From the NCBI RefSeq assembly GCF_002355595.1, contig NZ_AP017422.1:1364001-1428000 (forward strand): a DNA stretch of 64,000 nt, given 5' to 3'. Shown in pieces: positions 8,687 to 14,496 of this stretch; the stretch's first letter is position 1, and each line of letters begins with the position of its first letter. Origin of the DNA: Filimonas lacunae. Its GTDB lineage: Bacteria > Bacteroidota > Bacteroidia > Chitinophagales > Chitinophagaceae. The notes below the pieces were generated by a model, which saw nothing but the letters and a program-made list of their open reading frames with translations, ran no database searches and was not told the origin of the DNA. The translations under genes and the position numbers were made by a program.

Positions 8687-8759
8687 CTATGTATTGATTA
8701 TCAGTTAATTGGATTCTTGCTGTTTATTTCGTAACTTAAATTTGAAAATATTGCGATTC

Positions 8760-8996
8760 ATGGCTGTAGATCCACTTACATACAACATCTCAGATAAGGT
8801 AATTTCCATACAGGACGTTGCCTTATTGGAAAAGATCAATGATCTGATTGGTATGGTTGATCTGGAAAAAACTACTTTCAATATTAGTCCTCGCCAAAAG
8901 GAAATGCTGCATGGTAGCATGGAGGACATAAAGAATGGTAGGTTGATTTCTGATGAAGAGTTAAACCGGGAAGAGCAAGAATGGTTAAACGGATAG
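8760..8996 (+). CDS. Antitoxin-like protein of a RelBE/ParDE-type locus
   Basis: A 78-residue acidic, helical protein starting at the ATG at 8760; an upstream TTG at 8709 would add 17 residues with no family resemblance. Its C-terminal half has the pattern of Bacteroidota antitoxins paired with RelE/ParE toxins: 'SPRQKEMLHGSMEDIKNG' followed by 'ISDEELNREEQEWLNG'. No clear N-terminal DNA-binding fold can be read. The gene overlaps the following toxin frame by 16 bases, the normal arrangement in these operons. Because the toxin appears internally deleted, this may now be a solitary antitoxin. The call rests on pattern and context. Confidence 0.65.
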   Translation: MAVDPLTYNISDKVISIQDVALLEKINDLIGMVDLEKTTFNISPRQKEMLHGSMEDIKNGRLISDEELNREEQEWLNG

Positions 8997-9124
8997 TTTG
9001 GACTGAAACTGCTAAGAAAGCAAGACGGGAAATACTCGAGTATTGGATCAAACATAACGGAAGTAAAACTTATTGGGATAACAGAAGAAATCCGGATGAT
9101 TTGCATAAAAATATTGAAGCGTAG
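8981..9124 (+). pseudogene. RelE/ParE-type toxin remnant with an internal in-frame deletion
   Basis: The frame encodes only 47 residues, against about 95-100 for RelE/ParE toxins. The N-terminus (MVKRIVWTETAKKARREILE, then YWIKHNGSKTY) matches the start of such toxins, and the C-terminus (WDNRRNPDDL) matches their usual last strand. The roughly 50 residues that normally lie between, including the core helices and central strands, are missing, while the frame stays open across the join near 9074. An in-frame internal deletion is therefore more likely than a late stop. The product should be inactive. It overlaps the antitoxin gene by 16 bases and is followed at once by the terminator at 9141-9176. 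Confidence 0.65.
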
Positions 9125-9140
9125 TTCGCACTTAATAACA

Positions 9141-9176
9141 AAAGAAAAGCCATCTCGCAGGAGATGGCTTTTCTTT
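9141..9176. terminator. Bidirectional rho-independent terminator
   Basis: A perfect 16-base inverted repeat: AAAGAAAAGCCATCTC (9141-9156) and GAGATGGCTTTTCTTT (9161-9176) around the tetraloop GCAG. The A-rich left end and T-rich right end let it act on both strands. It lies between the convergent toxin remnant (plus) and the lipoprotein gene (minus) and should stop both transcripts. Confidence 0.85.
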
Positions 9177-9194
9177 AAATAATATCATTAGTGA

Positions 9195-9728
9195 CTATCC
9201 TAAACGGTAGCCATTAGGAACGCCTTTGAAAGAGCCGGTGATTTTTTTACCATCATCCATTACGAGTTCATAAGTAATAGAATAAGTAGTGTCATCCGTT
9301 TTGGTAATGGTAACTGTACCGCTGGTAGCTTCTAAAGAAGTTCCAGTGTCTGTTTTAACATCATAGTCTAAATCAACGTAGGCTGCGAAAAAGTTTTTAG
9401 CCGCGTTAAATGTAGCACTGTCGTTATTGAAGGTAAAAGTACCTGCAACCAGGCCAGATGATGCAAAGTAAATGTTTACATCATGGTATTTTTGGCTTGG
9501 ATCTTCATTATAAATCTTCAAAAATCCTACATTGGATAAAAAAAGCACTGTATAACCCTGACTTGGAAATAATACAGCAGAAGCTGAATCTAATTGATAA
9601 GTTTTGCTATTATAGGTCAGTGATCCAAGTACCGGAGCGGTTGGAGCCGGCGTTTCATCATTTTTCTTACAGGCTACAAAAGAAGTAGCCACTAAAGCCA
9701 CAAAAGCTAAGGTCTTCACGAACTTCAT
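9195..9728 (-). CDS. Putative lipoprotein of unknown function
   Basis: A 177-residue protein with a type II signal peptide: the charged MKFVK start, a hydrophobic stretch, and the lipobox SFVAC with Cys20 as the lipidated residue. The next residues (KKNDE) and a short Pro/Thr-rich linker (TPAPTAP) are typical of small Bacteroidota outer-membrane lipoproteins. The rest is rich in Thr, Ser, Asp and Tyr in alternating patterns, suggesting a beta-sandwich. I recognise no family and no catalytic motif. The gene stands alone on the minus strand, ending at the shared terminator, with 475 bases free upstream. Confidence 0.7.
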   Translation of the reverse strand: MKFVKTLAFVALVATSFVACKKNDETPAPTAPVLGSLTYNSKTYQLDSASAVLFPSQGYTVLFLSNVGFLKIYNEDPSQKYHDVNIYFASSGLVAGTFTFNNDSATFNAAKNFFAAYVDLDYDVKTDTGTSLEATSGTVTITKTDDTTYSITYELVMDDGKKITGSFKGVPNGYRLG

Positions 9729-10203
9729 AAGTATTAGTTATATGGTTTGGGTATGAAGATATATTTAATATGTGTGGTGTAGGAATAATAAGCAGTATTT
9801 TTTCAGTTAATCGGCAAAAATGAGTATTTCCAACGATAAAATATAGTGGTTTACCTCTAAAAAGGTGCTAGTGTGTGGTTGCGGTTATATGCAATGGAGT
9901 AAAGTGGAGTTGATTGGTTACAAGTGGTATATTGAAGAATGAGTAATATATCATGTTATCTATTATGTATCTGTAAGTAGTGGTTTTGCACTAGGAAACT
10001 AACGCTGAATTGAGTTCTGGTTGTTAAAATGGAGCAAAATGGGGTATTTCGGCTAAAAAAAACGTTGGGTACCGTGATTTTTCACGCCAATGCTATTCAG
10101 GGAAATTCCTTTCTTTGCTCTATCAACAACCCTGAACCTTTAAGGAACAATCCTGATAAAGCCTAGATGTTTTACATTTGGGCTTTATCGTTTACAGCTG
10201 TTT
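9729..10203. other. 475-base stretch without a gene
   Basis: This AT-rich region lies between divergent genes (lipoprotein, minus; secreted protein, plus) and must hold the promoters of both. I see no convincing open frame, tRNA or known RNA family. The one structured element is a hairpin near its right end, with arms GATAAAGCC (10155-10163) and GGCTTTATC (10181-10189) and an inner ATGT/ACAT pairing, ending 14 bases before the start at 10204. It lacks a strong T-run. It could be a leader hairpin or weak terminator; that is only a suggestion. Confidence 0.4.
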
Positions 10204-11340
10204 ATGAAAAAGAGACTCTTAAAAAACACATTATTACATCTTCTATTATTGCTGGTTTGTACAGCAGCCTTGTCACAGGATTATAAAAAGTATAAAGACG
10301 ATAGTCTTAAACTTTCCAGGATAAAAGTGATGGATGGTAAATTAAAAACCACCAGGCAGTCTGAATACTCGTCGTTATTGCCCATAAAGTCTATGCATGC
10401 TTATGATGTAAGGCTGGATACTTCCTATGTTTGTTTTGCTTTCAAAGCAAGGCCATTTCATTGGAATGGTGCTGATGTTAAATCAAATAAACTAAAGCCT
10501 GCTCACGGGCTTGCTATGGAATATACCACGTTTTTGTCGGAGTATTTTCATCCGCAGATCTCCGATAGTGCAGAAGGTAGTTTTCATTGTTTTATTAAGA
10601 AATGTATGATTTCCGAAATAGATACGCTTTGGGAAGGGAAAATGGGCAAGAAGCATGCTTTAATGCGTTTGAAAGTGGAGCTGGAGTGTTATTACAAGCA
10701 GGCAGAAGACTATTGTCCTGCTTTACGTATCGACTCTTCTTATTTAATAGAATTAGAAGAGATAGAGGTAGAAAAAGCAATGAGCTATGCGTTGGAAGAA
10801 ATGACGGAACTTATATCCCTGAAACTAAACAGTGCTGATTTTAACCGGATTATACAAAGAAAGAAGTATACATTTTCCCAATTACAGGAGCGATATGCAA
10901 ACCCTGCCAATGTACATAGGTTATTGTCATTTACCGGGTTTACAAAAGGAATTTATACTTCGTTTGAAGAGTGGAAAAACAATGCCCCTGCTTTACCCGG
11001 AAATTTTACTGTACGGGAAGAAAAGGACAATGTAAAAACGTTATGGGATTCTCATCAAAACCAGGTTTTTAGTAAAGATGTTTTTGGATTTTCTGATGGA
11101 AGTCGTTTCTGGATACAATCTGCCGGGTTTTATTTTCCACTTATACGTATTCAAAACGGGTTCGAGTTCTATGGGATCTCCAAATCGTTGTTGCGCTTTA
11201 CCACAAAGCCTTATAATAGTGATGGAGCGCCCCTGGGTTTTCAGCCCATGCTGGTAGAGTTATTTGCCGGACACAAAAATCCCAAGTATACGCTGGATGC
11301 CTTACACCGGGTAGATATTGAAACGGGTGAAATTTACTGA
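10204..11340 (+). CDS. Secreted protein of unknown function
   Basis: The 378-residue product begins with a clear Sec signal peptide (MKKRLLKN, then a leucine-rich core ending CTAALSQ). The mature protein is mixed alpha/beta with a Lys/Asp-rich N-terminus and several aromatic motifs such as GFSDGSRFWIQSAGFYFPL. I recognise no domain or catalytic signature. Two cysteine-containing segments (FIKKCMIS and ELECYYKQAEDYC) occur at about residues 145-180. The gene is isolated: a 475-base gap precedes it and the minisatellite at 11429 follows, so context gives no hint of function. It could be a periplasmic or surface protein; no more can be said. Confidence 0.6.
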   Translation: MKKRLLKNTLLHLLLLLVCTAALSQDYKKYKDDSLKLSRIKVMDGKLKTTRQSEYSSLLPIKSMHAYDVRLDTSYVCFAFKARPFHWNGADVKSNKLKPAHGLAMEYTTFLSEYFHPQISDSAEGSFHCFIKKCMISEIDTLWEGKMGKKHALMRLKVELECYYKQAEDYCPALRIDSSYLIELEEIEVEKAMSYALEEMTELISLKLNSADFNRIIQRKKYTFSQLQERYANPANVHRLLSFTGFTKGIYTSFEEWKNNAPALPGNFTVREEKDNVKTLWDSHQNQVFSKDVFGFSDGSRFWIQSAGFYFPLIRIQNGFEFYGISKSLLRFTTKPYNSDGAPLGFQPMLVELFAGHKNPKYTLDALHRVDIETGEIY

Positions 11341-11428
11341 TGGCCGGCTTTGCGAGCTATCAAATTCATTGTCAGTGCTTTGGAGGTTGGTTTAGCGACT
11401 TTTGGTCATTTGAAATTTACTGTGGGGA

Positions 11429-11753
11429 TCATCCAAGCTACTGTGGGGATGATCCCCACAGTAGCCAGACTCATCGCCATAGTAGTGGGGATGATCCCCA
11501 TAGTTGCTAAACTCATCGCCACAGTAGCTTGGATGAGTCCCATAGCTGCTAAACTCATCGCCACAGTAGCTTGGATGAGTCCCATAGCTGCTAAACTCAT
11601 CGCCACAGTAGCTTGGATGATCCCCATAGCTGCTAAATTCATCGCTACAGTAGTGGGGATGAGTCCCATAGCTGCTAAACTCATCGCTACAGTAATGGGG
11701 ATAAGCCCCATAGCTGCCAGACTCATCGCCATAGCAGTGGGGATGAGCCCCAC
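11429..11753. repeat. 42-bp minisatellite with palindromic core, broken by the IS element
   Basis: Seven complete 42-base units start at 11429, 11471, 11513, 11555, 11597, 11639 and 11681, and a 31-base partial eighth ends at 11753 where the IS begins. The typical unit starts TCATCGCCACAGTAGC and ends ATAGCTGCTAAAC. The units at 11513 and 11555 are identical. Each carries a palindromic core of the form TGGGGATGA(G/T)CCCCA, and the outermost copy extends to a 29-base near-perfect palindrome (11437-11465). Because 42 is divisible by three, open frames appear on both strands, but they look like by-products. The array lies between the convergent gene at 10204 and the AraC gene, so it may work as a structured transcription barrier. 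Confidence 0.85.
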
Positions 11754-11787
11754 TGACCCGTCCTAAAAAAACTTGACAGTAGAGAGC
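11754..11787. repeat. IS3-family left terminal inverted repeat
   Basis: The sequence begins TGACCCGTCC and includes CTTGACAGT. It matches the reverse complement of 13367-13400 at 27 of 34 positions. It directly abuts a minisatellite unit. Confidence 0.75.
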
Positions 11788-11897
11788 AGTTAATAATAAG
11801 TAGTTGTTGCAAGATAAAATTTAATTCTAACATCAGTTTACAGGGGTCTCAGTGATCCTATCCTGATCTGTCAGGATGAGCGCATAAACCTGCTGTC

Positions 11898-11926
11898 AAA
11901 AACAGGATTCTCAAAATCCTGTTTTT
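11898..11926. terminator. Hairpin terminator inside the IS element
   Basis: The arms AAAAACAGGAT (11898-11908) and ATCCTGTTTTT (11916-11926) are perfectly complementary around TCTCAAA. A-rich and T-rich ends make it usable on both strands. It lies downstream of orfB, so it can end the transposase transcript and block read-through into the element from the left. Confidence 0.7.
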
Positions 11927-11994
11927 TGTTACGTTCCAGCCAGCTCATCCGGGCTTCCTTAACAGGCTTGCGCTTAGTCCTGTTTATGATAAAC

Positions 11995-12954
11995 TTAATC
12001 CTGTTTGGCGTTACAGAGCTTCCCTAATCCTACGTTGCTTACTTCTAAGTCCTGATTCTTAATAATATGCTTACTGTAAGTCCGCCAGTTCCTTTTGATT
12101 ATTCCGGTTAGTTCATGTGCCTGGTCCGGCGTCAGATAACTTAAACTATCATGGGGTCTGCGGCTGTTGTATAAGTTTACGGCAGCCTGTACAGCTTTGG
12201 TGGCCTGAACTAGATCTTCAAACTCTTTATTAAGACTATATTCATGCTTTAGAATACCGTTAACCCGCTCTGCTATTGCATTCTGATAGGGATCTCCTTT
12301 ATGACTCATACTAATATTGATCTGATAGTTTTGCAACTGTCCAACATAATCAGAACAGCAGTATTGTACACCGCGATCAGAATGGTGTATGAGCATGTTC
12401 CGCCCAGGCTGCTGTTCATTTAAAGCCATGTTTAGCGCTTCTATGCTTCCACGCGCTGCCAGATTAGGCCACAGGCGGTAGCCAACTATTTTACGACTAA
12501 AAGCATCAGTTACAAGACTCAGGTAGCAAAAGCCTTCTGATACTCGCAGATAGGTAATATCACTAACCCAAAGTTGATTTTTACCTGTTAATATCAAGTG
12601 CTGTATTAAGTTATCATATTTACGGTAAGGATGGTTGCTATCGGTGGTAATAGCACGCCGTCTGCGATGACGGATAAGCAGGTCATAGCGTTCCAGCATA
12701 TCAAATAGAGCATCACGGCCCATTTTAATTCCATGCGCCTGTAGCTGAGGTTCCAACAGATAGTAGAGCTTACGGGTACCCAAGCGAGGTTGTTCCTCCC
12801 GTATTTCTTTCACCATTTTTACTACAATAGAATCTGTCATTTCCTGCTCAGCCTGGGTGCGTGTAGCATAATACCAGGCTTGACGGGTCTTGCCAAACAC
12901 TGTACAAAACTGACCTACCCCAATATGAGGGTGCAGTTCTGTAAGCAGGTTCAC
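11995..12954 (-). CDS. IS3-family transposase OrfB (DDE integrase domain)
   Basis: The 319-residue OrfB has an N-terminal HTH_21-like region and a C-terminal rve-type catalytic core. The DDE triad can be placed in SDITYL, HHSDRGVQY and NAIAERVNGILKHE. The usual closing motifs YNSRRPHDSLSYLTP follow. As a separate frame it would start with GTG at 12954, overlapping the OrfA stop (GTGA). More likely it is made as an OrfAB fusion by -1 frameshifting at the heptamer 12969-12975, which leads into this frame. No stops or gaps are seen, so the transposase appears intact. Confidence 0.9.
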   Translation of the reverse strand: MNLLTELHPHIGVGQFCTVFGKTRQAWYYATRTQAEQEMTDSIVVKMVKEIREEQPRLGTRKLYYLLEPQLQAHGIKMGRDALFDMLERYDLLIRHRRRRAITTDSNHPYRKYDNLIQHLILTGKNQLWVSDITYLRVSEGFCYLSLVTDAFSRKIVGYRLWPNLAARGSIEALNMALNEQQPGRNMLIHHSDRGVQYCCSDYVGQLQNYQINISMSHKGDPYQNAIAERVNGILKHEYSLNKEFEDLVQATKAVQAAVNLYNSRRPHDSLSYLTPDQAHELTGIIKRNWRTYSKHIIKNQDLEVSNVGLGKLCNAKQD

Positions 12955-13349
12955 TGTTTGGCACCAGGCTTTTTTCGGATGGGAATTTTGAGATCATTTT
13001 CCGCTACATCAATGAGCGTTTCGAGGGCAATATTCTTGATCTCAGCGTGTTCAAGCTGCTTTTGAAGCAGTTTTACCTGCTTCTCTAATTCTTCCAGCTT
13101 CTTTTTTTCCGCTTCAGTCATTGCAGGTAAAGTTACTACCTCAGGAGGATATTGCTTACAAATCAAACGAATCTGTGTGTCGCTTATACTCAATTCAACC
13201 GTTGCCTGAGCTACGCTAACGCGTCCATAATGAATCTCACGCGCCAGCCAGCGCCGAAAACTTACTTCGTAATGATTGATACGGGGATCATCACTCAGCT
13301 TCACCCCAATTACGTTTTTAAAACTCTTGATCTGACTGTTTTTAGCCAT
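12951..13349 (-). CDS. IS3-family OrfA (helix-turn-helix and leucine zipper)
   Basis: The 132-residue OrfA starts with ATG at 13349, 51 bases inside the right inverted repeat. The N-terminal two thirds fit a helix-turn-helix domain that recognises the element ends, with the recognition-helix region near VAQATVELSISDTQI. Residues of about 80-110 form a heptad pattern (KKKLEELEKQVKLLQKQLEHAE) interpretable as the OrfA leucine zipper. The last codons carry the A AAA AAG slippery site and the frame then stops with TGA inside the OrfB start. Alone, OrfA usually represses transposition; as OrfAB it forms the active transposase. Confidence 0.88.
   Translation of the reverse strand: MAKNSQIKSFKNVIGVKLSDDPRINHYEVSFRRWLAREIHYGRVSVAQATVELSISDTQIRLICKQYPPEVVTLPAMTEAEKKKLEELEKQVKLLQKQLEHAEIKNIALETLIDVAENDLKIPIRKKPGAKQ
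12969..12975 (-). other. A6G programmed -1 frameshift heptamer
   Basis: On the minus strand the sequence reads A AAA AAG in the OrfA frame (codons CGA AAA AAG), the classic IS3 slippery heptamer. Slipping back one base continues into OrfB without meeting a stop. No stimulatory hairpin was examined in detail. Confidence 0.75.
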
Positions 13350-13366
13350 CTTCTTTTCAGATTTAG

Positions 13367-13400
13367 GCTCTTAACTGTCAAGCTATTTCAGGACGAGACA
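13367..13400. repeat. IS3-family right terminal inverted repeat
   Basis: Read on the minus strand it starts TGTCTCGTCC and contains CTTGACAGT, matching the left repeat at 27 of 34 positions. The minisatellite resumes at 13401. Confidence 0.75.
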
Positions 13401-13449
13401 CAGTGCCAAACTTGCCGCTACAGGAGTGGGGAGGATCGCTACAGCTGTA
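13401..13449. repeat. Minisatellite remainder to the right of the IS
   Basis: The 49 bases between the IS and the AraC stop codon contain GCCAAACT followed by GCCGCTACAGGAGTGGGGA, a diverged piece of the 42-base unit (compare GCTAAACTCATCGCTACAG). A second partial copy (ATCGCTACAG) follows. This shows that the IS landed inside the array, and that the array originally reached the end of the AraC gene. Confidence 0.7.
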
Positions 13450-14358
13450 TTATTCCTGCCGCATGCTCCTGTACGTAGTAGGGGGCACGCCAATAATCTT
13501 CCGGAAGCGTCTGCTGAAATAATAGGGATCATCAAAGCCCATGCTTAGTGCAATATCCTTGATAGAGCGATTGCTGAGCGCTAATTGCTGACTCGCTTTC
13601 TGCATTTTCATTTGTATAAAATAATCGATAGGGGCGTAGCCGGTTTTCTGTTTAAACAGGCCGGAGAAGCGGGAGGGAGAATAATTATAATGCTGGCATA
13701 GTTCGTTCAATGTAATATTATCACTGATATGTTCCTGCATAAACACGATAGCGCTGTCAATACAGTCTGTGCTGTCGTGCGGTATTTGTGTAGTGTGTTT
13801 GGCATTATATATAAATAATGTAATAAAGTGCGACAAACACATATTGGCAAACATCAGGTTATCGGTACTGTAACCAAGTTCCAGTGTCTTATATATACGG
13901 GTGAATAAAGTAAATATATCTTCGTTGCTTTTAATATACGTAGGCTTCATACATTCCCGTGTAGCATGCATGTTGTTGAACTCTGGCAGGTAATTGCCGC
14001 CAAAGTGTACCCAGTAAATGGTCCAGGGGTTGTCTTCATCGCTGCCGTAGGAATGCTCTACGTTTTGTGGCAGTATAAAAAATTCGTTAGCGCTTACTTT
14101 AAATTGTTTATCGCCCAGTTTATACCAGCCTTTACCATCGATGCAATAGAACAGGAAGTTTTCGGGCAAGCCCTTTTTACGATAAGTATAATGCCCGTTG
14201 GCTTTGGGATAATAACCTAAGCCGCAAATATGTAATTGTTGTAACCAGGGGTTGGAGTGTACTCTTGATTTCAATACGGGTTTAGGAATTTCAATACGCT
14301 GGCGTCCCTGACCATACCATACGTTTTTATGCGAGCGTCCTTTTTTGTTCTCTTCCAT
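13450..14358 (-). CDS. AraC-family transcriptional regulator
   Basis: The 302-residue protein has an N-terminal AraC-type cupin sensor domain (about residues 30-130, with YCIDGKGWYKLGDKQF and ANEFFILPQNVEHSY) and two C-terminal helix-turn-helix motifs. The second contains the family signature IKDIALSMGFDDPYYFSRRFRK. This architecture usually means ligand-dependent activation by a sugar. It is divergent from the GH78 gene at 14497, the first gene of the polysaccharide locus, so it is the best candidate for its local regulator. A 16-base palindrome lies in the shared 138-base intergenic region. Cytoplasmic; the ligand may be L-rhamnose or a uronate, which is inference. Confidence 0.92.
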   Translation of the reverse strand: MEENKKGRSHKNVWYGQGRQRIEIPKPVLKSRVHSNPWLQQLHICGLGYYPKANGHYTYRKKGLPENFLFYCIDGKGWYKLGDKQFKVSANEFFILPQNVEHSYGSDEDNPWTIYWVHFGGNYLPEFNNMHATRECMKPTYIKSNEDIFTLFTRIYKTLELGYSTDNLMFANMCLSHFITLFIYNAKHTTQIPHDSTDCIDSAIVFMQEHISDNITLNELCQHYNYSPSRFSGLFKQKTGYAPIDYFIQMKMQKASQQLALSNRSIKDIALSMGFDDPYYFSRRFRKIIGVPPTTYRSMRQE

Positions 14359-14376
14359 AAAGCACTTTGAAGCAGG

Positions 14377-14392
14377 GAAATAATACTATTTC
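14377..14392. promoter_or_regulatory. Inverted repeat between AraC gene and GH78
   Basis: GAAATA (14377-14382) and TATTTC (14387-14392) form a perfect 6-4-6 palindrome 19 bases upstream of the AraC start and about 105 bases upstream of the GH78 start. Position suggests an operator, perhaps for autoregulation. AraC proteins more often bind direct repeats, so this could belong to another factor. Confidence 0.3.
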
Positions 14393-14496
14393 CGCAATCG
14401 TTATCACTATTTTTTTGCAGGCGGCATGACAGTTAGATTCTGATTAAACTGTATTTTGAGCGGCCCAATCAAGGTTTAAAACTAACGAAAAACCAG

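Larger units (their letters stand above)
11754..13400 (-). mobile_element. IS3-family insertion sequence (OrfA/OrfB)
   Basis: This element of about 1,647 bp is bounded by imperfect 34-base terminal inverted repeats starting TGACCCGTCC on the left and TGTCTCGTCC on the right, matching at 27 of 34 positions and sharing the internal block CTTGACAGT. It carries an orfA-orfB pair read leftwards with an A6G slippery heptamer near the overlap, the standard IS3 layout. The flanking triplets are CAC (11751-11753) and CAG (13401-13403), so a clean target duplication is not proven. If the right end is set at 13398 the flanks both read CAC, but the repeats then align less well. It interrupts the minisatellite. 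About 235 bases between orfB and the left end are noncoding, more than usual. Confidence 0.85.

Noticed and set aside
8709-8759. N-terminal extension of the antitoxin from a TTG at 8709
   Set aside because: The extra residues (Cys- and Leu-rich) do not resemble antitoxins and the ATG at 8760 gives a normal start.
9458-9688. Plus-strand 76-codon frame opposite the lipoprotein
   Set aside because: Antisense to a gene with a clear lipobox; no start context or family features.
11429-11753. CRISPR array
   Set aside because: Units are contiguous 42-mers that differ by point changes; there are no unique spacers of constant length and no cas genes nearby.
11350-11766. 138-codon plus-strand and 115-codon minus-strand open frames as genes
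   Set aside because: Both are produced by the 42-bp repeat, whose length is divisible by three. Frames are open on both strands, encode a 14-residue hydrophobic repeat, and the plus-strand frame runs into the IS inverted repeat.
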